From the NCBI GenBank assembly GCA_030737875.1, contig CM060925.1:485890514-485954513 (forward strand): a stretch of DNA of 64,000 nucleotides. The letters are read 5' to 3'. A program made the position numbers and the translations under genes. The DNA is from Allium sativum (lineage: Eukaryota; Streptophyta; Magnoliopsida; Asparagales; Amaryllidaceae). Below, piece by piece: positions 22,839-35,100 of the stretch. Each line of letters begins with the position of its first letter. Within the stretch, counting starts at the first letter, position 1. The notes beneath the pieces were generated by a model. The model worked only from the letters and a program-made list of their open reading frames with translations. It made no database searches and was not told where the DNA came from.

Positions 22839-25198
22839 GAAGCCAAAAGAAAATGGAAACTTAGCTATGTTCCGTACCATTTATTAATACAGAGAAGAAG
22901 TACAAACCCAAAAGCATCAAAGTACAACCAATATCAACATCAGAAACGGGTCACATAGGATAATACACCCCAAAACGAATACAAAAGCTTGTGTAGGAGC
23001 CATAAAAGAAAATATGATGCTCGCATAGGAGCAACAAATATGTACCACCAACAAAAAACCCAACTAAAAATAAAATTACCACAACGACATTTAACAAAGT
23101 CATAAGATGGCATTAGAAGATTTGGCTATATTTTTAAAACATTTACAATTTCTTTCATGCCACATAACCCAACAAAAAGAAGAATAAAGAAATGAAGGAT
23201 GTTTTAGAGGAACACTCTCATAAAAGAAGAACTAGTCACAAACAACTTCCTTTCAGCAAAGATCAATGTTCAATTGAACCAAACATTTACTCCAGACGTA
23301 AAATGACACATCATAATCACAAACAAGTGCAAATAATCTTCCACCATGGTCCCATAGAACAAACATTTTTCCATGATATATTCTTTTTTCTCGGCATATT
23401 CATGGTTTTAATCTCCCCAATGCATTAAAATCCACATACGCAACCAAATTTTAATAGGAATCTTAGCAAACTCCCAATACAAGAAAAACAAGTGAAATTT
23501 CTACCAAAAAAATTAACCAAATCATAGCCTCTTTTCACAGAGAATTTAGACTTGTTGCCTCACAAAATAAAATCAGCATAATCGTTGAGAGATGCATCTT
23601 TTAATAACTTGAAAAGCTCCAAAAGTTGAATAAGAGCTCTCCCTTGAATATTCCAATTAAAACTCGACTTCCATTTAAAGCCAAGCGTGCTGGAATCATA
23701 AATATATGTAACAAAAGCATGCTTATCTCTGGAAATATCAAAATGACTGCTGAACTCAGACATGAGGAAATAGGAAGAAGCCAACTACCGAACCGAAACG
23801 AGCACAATATCCCATTATTCACATTCAAGCTAATGTTAATTCTAAAAATATGTGAAGTAATCGAAACACCTTTCCAAAAACCGTGGTTTGACCAATATTA
23901 TCATATACAGAAAAAACAACAATATAATAAGCGTTAATCACCCATTCATACCAAAGCATATTCTTATAGGGAAAAAATAATCCATAACCATATAGATAAA
24001 TAAGCACAATCCATCTCGTTCAGAATAAAACCCCCAAGCCTCCTTGATCTTTGGATTTACAAACTTGATCCTTAGAAATCAAACAAACAGTAGCATTAGA
24101 GTTTCTTTTAGCAGACCAAAAAAAGCTTCTCCTTATACCATCAATTATTTTCACCATCTAATCCGCAAAAATATAAAATGAAAGCCAATATAACGGGAAA
24201 GATGAAAGTACTGAATTAACAAAGACCAACCTTCCAGTTTTAGACAAAGAGCTTCTTTCTACCTTGATAACTTAGGATCAACCTTATTGATAAGTGAGAA
24301 CTGATCATCCTTGAGCAGTTTTCCTAGTCGAATACACAAACCTAGATAGTTCAGAGGAAAAGCGCCCACTTTGCAATTCAACATATCGGCAATTTTAAGA
24401 TCCACACAATCAAGCTCTCCAACAAGTAACACAGAGCATTTTTTAAAGTTTATTTGAAGACCATATGAACTTTCAAAAGTGTAGAGAATAAACTTCAGAG
24501 AAGGTACGTACTTATACTCTGGCCTACTGAGAACAATAATGTCATCTGCATAGTGTAAAGAAGTAATCTTTCCCATTACAAAATCTTCTCTAAAATCTTC
24601 AACAAACAATTATGACGTCTTACTCTCAAATCTTGAGTGAAGACATCAGCCGACAGACCAAAGAGAAAAGTTGAAAGAGGATCACATTTCCTTAACCCTT
24701 TTTTAGAGCAAAATGTTTTACCAGCAAATCCATTAATATAGATATTAGACTTACTTGCTAAAAGAATATCTTTAATCATCTAATCCTTTTCTCGCTAAAA
24801 CCTTTAGCTCCCATCAAATTAGTAATAAAGTTCCAGTTAGTTGTATCAAATGCTTTTGCGAAATCCAATTTCAATAAAGCACAAGGAAGTGAACTGATGG
24901 AACAAAAAGATACAACTTCCTGAACCATAGTTGCTCCTATCAGATTGTACCTTTGCTTAATAAAGGTTGTTTGAGATTTATCTATCGAACTATACATAAA
25001 CATTTTTAGTATATCAGCAAGTACCTTAGTAATCAACTTGTAAGTATTATTTAATAAACTAATTGGTCTAAAATTAGATGGAGATAAACATCCCTCTTTT
25101 TTAGGAATAAGCACAACATTGGCGTTGCTAATCTTTCAAAATTGAGAGACCCCTCATCCAATTCTATAAACGTTCTTAATATATCAATTATAAGCTAT
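22839..25198 (-). pseudogene. Element D: LINE (L1-type) ORF2 reverse transcriptase and C-terminal region, broken
   Basis: This minus-strand LINE encodes remnants of the reverse transcriptase that copies L1 RNA at the target site. From 25114 to 24776 there is LIPKKEGCLSPSNFRPISLL and KLDFAKAFDT, reverse-transcriptase motifs including the first catalytic Asp. From 24779 to 24576 comes KKGLRKCDPLSTFLFG, the family GLRQGDPLSP motif with changes. From 24609 to 24259 comes LHYADDIIVLS with the catalytic ADD, then GLQINFKKCS. Downstream, about 24240-24010 encodes GRLVFVNSVLSS, SFFWSAKRN and KDQGGLG, the L1 C-terminal region, with stops. At least two frameshifts separate the pieces. The 5' part of ORF2 lies at 39391-39684, displaced by inserted elements, with about 1 kb or more of ORF2 missing between. 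Confidence 0.88.
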
Positions 25199-25272
25199 TT
25201 ACACCAAAATTGGTCTAAACACCCAAGGTACTGAAACTGTACTTCACCAATATGGTAGGAAATAAACGGAAC
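25199..25272 (-). repeat. 74-bp fragment of TAT-like LTR end (same family as element I)
   Basis: This is the reverse complement of 59967-60040, the 3' end of the element I LTR, with few differences (shared text: CCAATTTTGGTCTAAACACC on the minus strand in reverse order). It has no primer site beside it, and element E starts at 25273, so it is a sliver left at the LINE/E boundary. Confidence 0.8.
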
Positions 25273-26647
25273 TGTAACGACCCGTGTTTTTCGACCATTT
25301 GAATCTGAATATTTAAATTGGTTCTAAATATTTTATTTGAAATATAAATGGATTTTTATATTTAACTTGCGATTTAAAATGAATTTGAACGATATATATT
25401 CATATATAATATAAATCGAGCTTGGAAATGGCGTGCAGTTCGTAAATTGGAATTTTGAACTTCAACTGGATATACGGGATTCAATATAAGTCAGATTTCT
25501 GTGAAACGAGAAACGTTGGGACTGTGTTGATGATAATTTTCATATGAAAGAGAAAAATTCAGATTTCGTGTTATAGGTTGCTAGTTATGGCCGAAATAGT
25601 CGCTATGGAAATCGCTATCGGCCTTTAAAATGGTCATTTTGCAAACGGTCTCTGTTTTCGATGAAATCAGTTTCATTGGGGCCGTATCGTTGAATTATTG
25701 TAAGAAAATCAAATTGCGTGGCAAACCGATGTCGTATGTGACCACGGTAGCCGTAAACGCCCGTTCATTTTCTATAGCGTGTATTTAAATTAATAAACAG
25801 ATATTTGGGTGTAACTTGAACAGACGATCGAATTAGGCTGCGAAACTAGTTCCGTTGAGTTCGTATCGTCGATTAGAGTCAGGATAGGTATATAGTTTGC
25901 TATTTTTGAAGACCGGGTAATTTGGCGTTAAAATTGGTATTGCGGTGCACGGTAAAAATAGCCTACCGGGAAAACAGTCTCAGAATGCGACGAAACTGGT
26001 GTCATTGGGTTCGTATTGAAGAAGTATTTTAGGATTGCAAGGTTTTAAGTTGATTCGATTTATCTGGTGATCATGGAAAAATTAAACGCATGTTCATTTC
26101 TGGTTTTATAAAGGAAAATTTTCCATATGACCTCGGATTTCGAAGAAACTTGTCCCATTGGATCCGGAATACCTTTTTACACCAAGATTAGCTTTTATAT
26201 CAGAAAACAGAGATCATATGTGGTGGTTTTCAACACGATTTTTCACTACGAAATTTGGTTGTATTAAAATAGTCCTACTTTCTACTGTACGTTCTGATTC
26301 ACTACGCCAACCCTTGTACACATCTATATCTGTTCTTTCAAAACCTTACTGCCTAGTTGTACAGCTTTTGTTTCATTCAGACGCAAGCCATTCTCTTCAA
26401 TCATCTCATTGAAATGAAATGTCAGCTGCAATCTATACCTTTCTTTTTCCAACTAGCCTACCCCATATATGCCTCTACTCTGTACATCATACACCTAGTT
26501 TTACAGCTACCCTTTTTTTCCCATCCTATGGACATGATATGCCATCACTTCTTAACATCACAGTTGAGAAATAAAAACACAATGTAGACGCTCAGCTAGC
26601 TATTTCTAGCCTACCACCCTAAAGCTTGGTGGCCAAGGTTCGTCGCC

Positions 26648-26655
26648 TATATAAA
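26648..26655 (+). promoter_or_regulatory. TATA box of element E 5' LTR
   Basis: TATATAAA lies just upstream of a CT-rich then purine-rich leader. The 3' LTR copy is at 33567-33574. Confidence 0.6.
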
Positions 26656-26918
26656 CCATCGATCTTCACATTTTCCCTCACAGCTGTTTGTTGAAGCTTT
26701 AATGGAGTTTTAGTTAATAAAAAATAAAGTATATATATAGAAAGGGAAGAGCTGCGTTCAAAGCAACAGCGGGGAAGGAGAACAACCCGGGGAGGAGAAA
26801 GACTGGGGTGCATGGGTTTAAATGAAAGGAGTAACGTACAGGTAAGGGTGAGAGACTAGGAAGACACAGTAATAAGAAAATGGGTGGCTCACAGCGGTGA
26901 AGGGAGCGATGGACGGTC

Positions 26919-27245
26919 ATGGAAGGGGGCGTGGGTTTTTCTGAGAATATGATGTTCATACATGAGGAGTACTGTAGGAATATGGGGATGCTCGTTAACA
27001 GTAACAGGCGAGGGGAGCACTGGTTTGACCATAGGGGGAAGCCGCGGGTTCATATATTCACAGGAAGGGGAGAGAATGAAGGAAGTGGGAAGGGACAGCT
27101 TGTTTTGAACGTGGAAATAAGGAAGTGGAGTAGCAGCTTTGACAGGAAGATGTGGGAAGGAAACCGTACAGTGCGAGGGGGTTTTGGGCCTGGGAAAGTT
27201 GGGCTTTCGGGTTTCAAAGGAAAGAGAAAAAAAAGAATGAAGTGA
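26919..27245 (+). CDS. Hypothetical 108-aa open frame in E LTR leader
   Basis: This open frame starts about 270 bp after the TATA box and encodes a Gly- and Lys/Arg-rich product ending in GFKGKRKKRMK. The 3' LTR keeps it open at 33839-34165 with several amino-acid changes. It is rich in purines, and an antisense frame (27395-26889) is also open, as expected from skewed composition. I recognise no domain, and it may not be translated. Confidence 0.15.
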   Translation: MEGGVGFSENMMFIHEEYCRNMGMLVNSNRRGEHWFDHRGKPRVHIFTGRGENEGSGKGQLVLNVEIRKWSSSFDRKMWEGNRTVRGGFGPGKVGLSGFKGKRKKRMK

Positions 27246-30200
27246 AACCGAAAGAAGAAACAAAAACATGGGGAGATTTGTACAGTGAAGTGGTGTTTTA
27301 CATTGGGGAAGATGGACTCGTGGGTGGCACATGGAAGGGATTTTAATTGGGCCGTGAGTAAGTGATTGGAATGAAACAAGTGATGATAGAACCATATTGA
27401 CAAGCGCAAAACGATGAAACTGGTCTGATCAAGGTTGACAGCTATTGGAGTTTTAATTAAATTAAATGTTAGTTTAATTTAATTAGAACGAACCATGTCG
27501 GCGACAAATGAATCAAGGTGAGTTAAACTCACTCAGTTTTCCCAGTTATATTTTTATAAATTGGGTCTTTTGTGTGCTCTTCTTGCCAATGGTTGACTGT
27601 TTGCTAATTATATATTTATTTGATGATTTAACTGATGAAATTAAACCATCGTTAAATTTCAATGAGATACCAAATCGTTATTTTAACGAATTGGTTCCAA
27701 TGAGGGTAATTTACCTCGTTGGTGACGTTTATAAAATAGACGTGTTTTGTTTGAATTGTGTGAACTGATAAAAATGCTTTGTTGGTTGGTTGATATAAAA
27801 TTGCTGCTATTTACTATTTTATATCAGTTAAATGAAGTGATCTTGTTTGCGATATTGACTGCATGTTTAACATTAGTCTAGTTTAAACCAATAGGTGATA
27901 TTGGTTGAGTATTTGGCGATATATGGCCTATAAAATCAATCGTTTTAGAAATATGGATTCACCGTCAGGTGAGTCGATAGAGATGAAGTTATAAATGTAT
28001 TTTTTTTAACTGATGATAGATTTTTGGAATATTGTTTGAACAAAAGTTTTTAAAAAGGAAAATAAGTATTTATTCTTATTTTATTAATTGAGTTAATAAA
28101 GTCAATTCTGATGTTGAAAATAGGAAATTCACCTAACGGTTGAAAAATGAATAATTGTTTTGTTAAGAAAAAATAAATGGAATTAATTATATTATTTAAT
28201 TTGAAGGGAAAATGAATTAAAAACGGTTAACGAGATAACCATGTTTAGAGTTGACTAAATTGACCATTTGTTTTCTAAGTGGAATAAATTATTATTTTAG
28301 TTGTTTGAAATAATATAATCAAGGTGTTTATAATTTATGTGTTTAATTTCTACAAGATTTTAAAAATGGGATTTACTATTAGTTAACTATTAATGCGGTA
28401 ATGATTGAAGTAATTATTGTATAATAATTTAGAAATTTCTTTAATTTGAAATTCATTTAAAAGAAAATCGAAGTTGAAGAGAAATCCAATTTGATTGGTG
28501 GAAAAAGTTTATGCACAGGTTTTATTTTAAACCTGAGTTCTATAACGAAATGATAAGGATAAAATTTTAAGCGAACATGGCAGCATAAAATAAATATTAC
28601 GTATTATTTAAATTAAGTAAAAGAAAATTCATATAAAAGAGTTTGGTGCTAAACCAGAGTTATATAAAAGAGGTGAAGTGGTAAATCGTTAATTTTGTAT
28701 TAACGTTACTTAACAACAGGATTAAGTAGAAGTGGGAAATTGAAATGAGATTTCCAAAGTGAAATATTGTTGCATGGATTTGTAAAGGGATTGATAAAAG
28801 TGAAATATTTGATTACAACTCGTATCCATCCTGAGGTATGAACGTTGTTGATCAAGGTCTGAGAGGTAAGTAAAATACCCCAACTTGAACGACTTCAGGA
28901 TTACCTGAGGATGATATTAGTTGAAATGGTAAAAGAGGTTAATGAAATTTATTTTCTCATTAGAGAAATAATGGCGCAACATTTGGTAGACATTTGGAAA
29001 TATATCAAATAAGGATACCAAGGTAAAATGGAAATGAAAGAGGAGTGCGTAAATTATAACGATATTCACGAGGTTAAAAGGAAATGTAAAGCTAAGTGTT
29101 GAAATAGATTCATTTTATAAATAGGCGTTGGTTATTGTTTTCAAGTATTGAACTGGAAGATATTCCGTAACGTTGTTTTAGTGAATTATTTTCCAAGTGA
29201 AAATAGAAATTGAATATGATAAGATTTTTCCTAGGTATTAAAAGAGAATTTGTTTTAAGAAGTATCTCATGTTTAATGAGAAAGCGAGAAAACAATATTT
29301 ATAATATCGAAAGGTTTTAGAGTTTAAATTTACAATTTTGTTTTAATTAAAGGCCAAGTAGTGCTGAATACCGAACCAGTGAATCCATTGGATTGTCATG
29401 ATTGAAACACTGATTATTTTGATAGTTAAATCACCGACTATCAAATCTGTCCAATACGACTGTTGGTACGGAAAGACCGGGATCGAATTCATATTCGAAA
29501 ACCATTCCGACCAACAAATACTGGAAGATATCAGAAGACGGTCAAGATGGAGCATTGAAGGCCGTGGATCTTCATAAGCGGAAGGATTACCAATAATCAC
29601 TGGTTTAGCGGCCAGAGATAGACTGTGATTCTGTCGTGCTTGAAATCTACGGGTTGCAAGGACTTCTCGCTACTGATCCATGGGGTGATTCCTATATGAG
29701 ATGCAGTAGGAGAGTACCTTCGGTTCATCCTGTTCCTGGATGACTTGTATTGACGGATGTCTGACAGAGTATTTCCAAAGGAATTATGTACGTTGATTTC
29801 TTCAAACGTACCATAGTTGGTGGCGGAGGACGACAGTTCTCTTAGCTTAACCACTAGAGTATTTTTGTGGACGTCAATTAGTGATATCTGGCGGATCTGA
29901 CGATGTGGCATTCAAAGTGAATGGTGGCCAGGTGTTGTAAAGGAAATTCTAACCTCAAGCCTCACAGCCGGGAAATGACAAAAATCGGGCAGACAGCATG
30001 GCTATGTGGGTCGCTCCCATTAGGGTGTATAATCACCTATCTAGCGAAAATCCTATTGTTTCTTAAATCTATTTCGATGCTGTTCCTTTTCAGGAAATGG
30101 TGGTTTGAGCTCAACCGTTGGTGATATACATCTAATACACTCAAGCGAAATGAGTGGTCGGTCATGTGAGGGCCGGGTTGCAAGAAGTTCTTGTTGATCC

Positions 30201-30990
30201 CAGTGTATTCACCTCCAGAGATACACTATCGACAGGTGGTCCCATACCTTGTCAAGGTCGGAATCTAATCTCCAATAAGCGCCCGCAGTTTTGATTGTAT
30301 ACTATATATGTGGAGCGTGAGATGCAAGCATTCCACTAGATTGATATTTACTTGTATTTAGACATTATTATAATATCAGAAAAGATATTGATTTCAAAAT
30401 GTTTTGGGTTATCGTAAGGTAAAAACCGTCCGTGTTATGTGTGGATTTGGTCTTACGATTATCCTTTTCTTTCGAAAATATTATGACTTTAAAAATCAAG
30501 TTGTGTGCTACCCTTAATACTGTGCGAGATTTTCTCACTCTGGTTCACCAGACTGACCCGGTGTTTTGTAAATGCTCGGGTTAGCCCGGGGTGTACAGGT
30601 TCAGGTTATCGAATGCTGTGAAGTCCAGAGATGAGATGGAGATGTTCAGACGTATGATATTATATAACTACTATTCTGTTGTGTGTTGTATATGGGAACA
30701 GGTTATTATAACTATCCCATTGTGTGATGTACTTTGATATTTTAAGTATTTCGAAAGCTCTCAATAAAGTTTTATTTCTGTATTATATTTTGTTCCGCTG
30801 CGATGTGATACTCTGTGTTGTGTTGTTTCTTGTTCTTATTCTTCTATTCTAATATTTCTTTCTTTCTTATCTCACCCTCTAAATTCTTTCTAATAACGTT
30901 CCGGTGTTTTCGGTGTTTGGAAGATCGATATGAGTGACGGTAAAGGTATTTTTGTCGATTTTCAAGGCCGAAAATCCCTGTTCGTTACAG

Positions 30991-31002
30991 TGGTATCAGA
31001 GC
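30991..31002 (+). other. Primer binding site of element E
   Basis: TGGTATCAGAGC lies one base after the LTR end at 30989. Confidence 0.93.
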
Positions 31003-32177
31003 TATTGGGTTAGTAATAACCTTGGCTTTGTGGTGTAACTCGATAGAGATGGGGTAAGCAATACCTTAGATCGAGTTGAGTGTATATATGTGAGAGCGTA
31101 TTTGTAAATTTTATATCTAAATGTTTTGTATTGTGTTGGTTGATCGGTTCAAGTGTTGAGAAGCGTTGAACTGGCAATCGATACAGTATTGTTTTAAAAA
31201 GAGGGTAAATGAAATAATTTTACCCAAATTATATTTTATAGAGTAAAGAATAATTTTAGACAATTATTGAGATATGAATATGTTTGATCGATTTGAATGG
31301 AATTCAAATCGAATTGAGAATTCAAATTTGAAACTTAACTTTGTTAAGTGGAATTAAAGTAAAGAATGGTATTGAAATTAAATTAAATAAATTGAAAATT
31401 TGATGAATAGATAAAAATCGAATAGGAATTAATCGATTAAATGTTCAAATATGAGAAACCATGGAAAACATTAATATTGAATGTGAATGCAATTGATTTG
31501 GCTGATTTGGTTGTGAATTGATTGTGGAATGTGAAATATTTGTTATTGGATGGTAGATTGATTGAATGAAATAATCAACAATTTATTGAAGCCAAATGAA
31601 TCATAAACTTAAGAATAATTTCCGGTATAATTAGACTGGAATGACACTGCGTATGAATTGAAATTTATGATTTGACCCGGTATTTGATAATAAATGGGTG
31701 ATATCTGTTTGATTTTGGAATCTGTATAGTTATACCAGTTGATTAGTGGGATATTATCTCAGAATTTCATATATCTGTTACTGATATATGAATTGAGTTA
31801 AGTACAGGTAACAGATGGCTAGGCAGATTAATATAGGTTGAGTAAATCACATATACGTTGAGCAGATAAGCTCAATAGCGCTCGAAAAGGTACGCCTACG
31901 CGAAATATGAAATTTTAGGGTTGTGATTTTTGTTTTCCGACCGTTGGTCGATGAATATATATTATCTGTTCCTGCGATATCGCAGATGTCACTCTGTACA
32001 GGGGAGACTCTGCCGAATTTTCCCGAGAATTCAAGGTATTAGAAAATTTTCGAAGATTTTTGAAAAATATTTATTTATGATATTGAATCGGGTTCTAATT
32101 TAAAATAAAATGGATTTAGAAATTAATGAGTTTGTAACGTTCTTTCCTACCTTTGCAATTTCTAGGACGAAATTATT
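31003..32177 (+). other. Element E interior, non-coding
   Basis: This is AT-rich sequence with no open frame of note and no gag or pol motif. It ends with the conserved TTTCTAGGACGAAATTATTT before the purine tract, a phrase shared in form with the other elements. Confidence 0.75.
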
Positions 32178-32192
32178 TTAAGGGGGGAAGAA
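32178..32192 (+). other. Polypurine tract of element E
   Basis: A purine run, TTAAGGGGGGAAGAA, immediately precedes the LTR start at 32193. Confidence 0.88.
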
Positions 32193-35100
32193 TGTAACGA
32201 CCCGTGTTTTTCGACCATTTGAATCTGAATATTTAAATTGGTTCTAAATATTTTATTTGAAATATAAATGGATTTCTATATTTAAATTGCTATTTAAAAT
32301 GAAGTTGAACGATATATATTCATATATAATATAAATCGAGCTTGGAAATGGTGTGCAGTTCGTAAATTGGAATTTTGAACTTCAACTGGATATACGGGAT
32401 TCGATATAAGTCAGATTTCTGTGAAACGAGAAACGTTGGGACTGTGTTGATGATAATTTTCATATGAAAGAGAAAAATTCAGATTTCGTGTTATAGGTTG
32501 CTAGTTATGGCCGAAATAGTCGCTATGGAAATCGCTATCGGCCTTTAAAATAGCCATTTTGCAAACGGTCTCTGTTTTCGATGAAATCAGTTTCATTGGG
32601 GCCGTATCGTTAAATTATTGTAATAAAATCAAATTGCGTGGCAAACTGATGTCGTATGTGACCACGGTAGCGGTAAACGCCCTTTCATTTTCTATAGCGT
32701 GTATTTAAATTAATAAACAGATATTTGGGTGTAACTTGAACAGACGATCGAATTAGGTTGCGAAACTAGTTCCGTTGAGTTCGTATCGTCGATTAGAGTC
32801 AGGATAGGTATATAGTTTGCTATTTTTGAAGACCGGGTAATTTGGCGTTAAAAATGGCATTGCGGTGCACGGTAAAAATAGCCTACCGGGAAAACAGTCT
32901 CAGAATGCGACGAAATTGGTGCCGTTGGGTTCGTATTGAAGAAGTATTTTAGGATTGCAAGGTTTTAAGTTGATTCGATTATCTGGTGATCATGGAAAAA
33001 TTAAATGCGTGTTCATTTCTGGTTTTATAAAGGAAAATTTTCCATATGACCTCGGATTTCGACGAAACTTGTCCCATTGGATTCGGAATACCTTTTTACA
33101 CCAAGATTAGCTTTTATATCAGAAAACTGAGATCATATGTGGTGGTTTTTAACACGATTTCTCACTACGAAGTTTGGTTGTATTAAAATAGTCCTACTTT
33201 CTACGGCACGTTCTGATTCACTCCGCCAACCCCTGTACACATCTATATCTGTTCTTTCAAAACCTTACTGCCTAGTTGTACAGCTTTTGTTTCCTTCAGA
33301 CGCAAGCCATTCTCTTCAATCATCTCATTGAAATGAAATGTCAGCTGCAATCTATACCTTTCTTTTTCCAGCTAGCCAACCCCATATATGCCTCTACTCT
33401 GTACATCATACACCTAATTTTACAGCTACCCTTTTTTTTCCATCCTATGGACATGATATGCCATCATTTCTTAACATCACAGTTGAGAAACGAAAACACA
33501 ATGCAGACGCTCAGCTAGCTATTTCTAACCTACCACCCTAAAGCTTGGTGGCCAAGGTTCGTCGCCTATATAAACCAACGATCTCCACATTTTCCCTCAC
33601 AGCTGTTTGTCGAAACTTTAATGGAGTTTTAGTTAATAAAAAAATAAAGTATATATATAGAAAGGGAAGAGCTGCGTTCAAAGCAACAGCGGAGAAGGAG
33701 AACAACCCGGGGAGGAGAAAGACTGGGGCGCATGGGTTTAAATGAAAGGAGTAACGTACAGGTGAGGGTGAGAGACTAGGAAGACACAGTAATAAGAAAA
33801 TGGGTGGCTCGCAGTGGTGAAGGGAGCGATGGACGGTCGTGGAAGGGGGCGTGGGTTTTTCTGAGAATATGATGTTCATACGTGAGGAGTACTGTAGGAA
33901 TATGGGGATGCTCGTTAACAGTAACAGGCGAGGGGAGCACTGGTTTGACCATAGGGGGAAGTCGTGGGTTCATATATTCACAGGAAGGGGAGAGAACGAA
34001 GGAAGTGGGAAGGGCCAGCTTGTTTTGAACGTGGAAATAAGGAAGTGGAGTAGCAACTTTGACAGGAAGATGTGGGAAGGAAACCGTACAGTGCGAGGTA
34101 GTTTTGGGCCTGGGAAAGTTGGGCTTTCGGGTTTCAAAGGAAAGAGAAAAAAAAGAATGAAGTGAAACCGAAAGAAGAAACAAAAACATGGGGAGCATTT
34201 TGCAGTGAAGTGGTGTTTTACATTGGGGAAGATGGACTCGTGGGTGGCACATGGAAGGGATTTTAATTGGGCCGTGAGTAAGTGATTGGAATGAAACAAG
34301 TGATGATAGAACCATATTGACAAGCGCAAAACGATGAAACTGGTCTGATCAAGGTTGACAGCTATTGGAGTTTTAATTAAATTAAACGTCAGTTTAATTT
34401 AATTAGAATGAACCGTGTCGGCGACAAACGAATCAAGGTGAGTTAAACTCACTCAGTTTTCCCAGTTATATTTTTATAAATTGGGTTTTTATTTTTGTGT
34501 GCTCTTCTTGCCAATGGTTGACTGTTTGCTAATTATATATTTATTTGATGATTTAACTGATGAAATTAAACCATCGTTAAATTTCAGTGAGATACCAAAT
34601 CGTTATTTTAACGAATTGGTTCCAATGAGGGTAATTTACCTCATTGGTCACGTTTATAAAATAGACGTGTTTTGTTTGAGTTGTGTGAACTGATAAAAAT
34701 GCTTTGTTGGTTGGTTAATATAAAATTGTTGCTATTTACTATTTTATATCAGTTAAATGAAGTGATCTTGTTTGCGATATTGACTGAATGTTTAACATTA
34801 GTCTAGTTTAAACCAATAGGTGATATTGGTTGAGTATTTGGCGATATATGGCCTATAAAATCAATCGTTTTAGAAATATTGATTCACCGTCAGGTTAGTC
34901 GATAGAGATGAAGTTATAAATGTATTTTTTTTAACTGGTGATAGATTTTTGGAATATTGTTTGAACAAAAGTTTTTAAAAAGGAAAATAAGTATTTATTC
35001 TTATTTTATTAATTGAGTTAATAAAGTCAATTCTGATGCTGAAAATAGGAAATTCACCTAACGGTTGAAAAGTGAATAATTGTTTTGTTAAGAAACAATT

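Larger units (their letters stand above)
25273..30989 (+). repeat. Element E 5' LTR (5717 bp)
   Basis: Starts TGTAACGACCCGTGTTTTTC and ends CCTGTTCGTTACA. It contains a TATA box (26648), a purine-rich leader with a 108-residue open frame (26919-27245), a strong donor-like AAG|GTGAGT (27518), and a block at about 29600-30300 that is conserved in the diverged element G. It differs from the 3' copy by scattered substitutions and an about 190-bp segment (about 28970-29160) missing from the 3' copy. Confidence 0.92.

Noticed and set aside
23192..23937. Plus-strand frames opposite the LINE
   Set aside because: They are shadows of the minus-strand LINE 3' region and show no independent family similarity.
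26889..27395. 168-residue antisense open frame in E LTR (and 179 residues at 33776-34315)
   Set aside because: It overlaps an open sense frame in strongly purine/pyrimidine-skewed sequence, is rich in Pro, Ser and His, and has no domain. The two copies are recent LTR duplicates, so their agreement is not evidence of coding.
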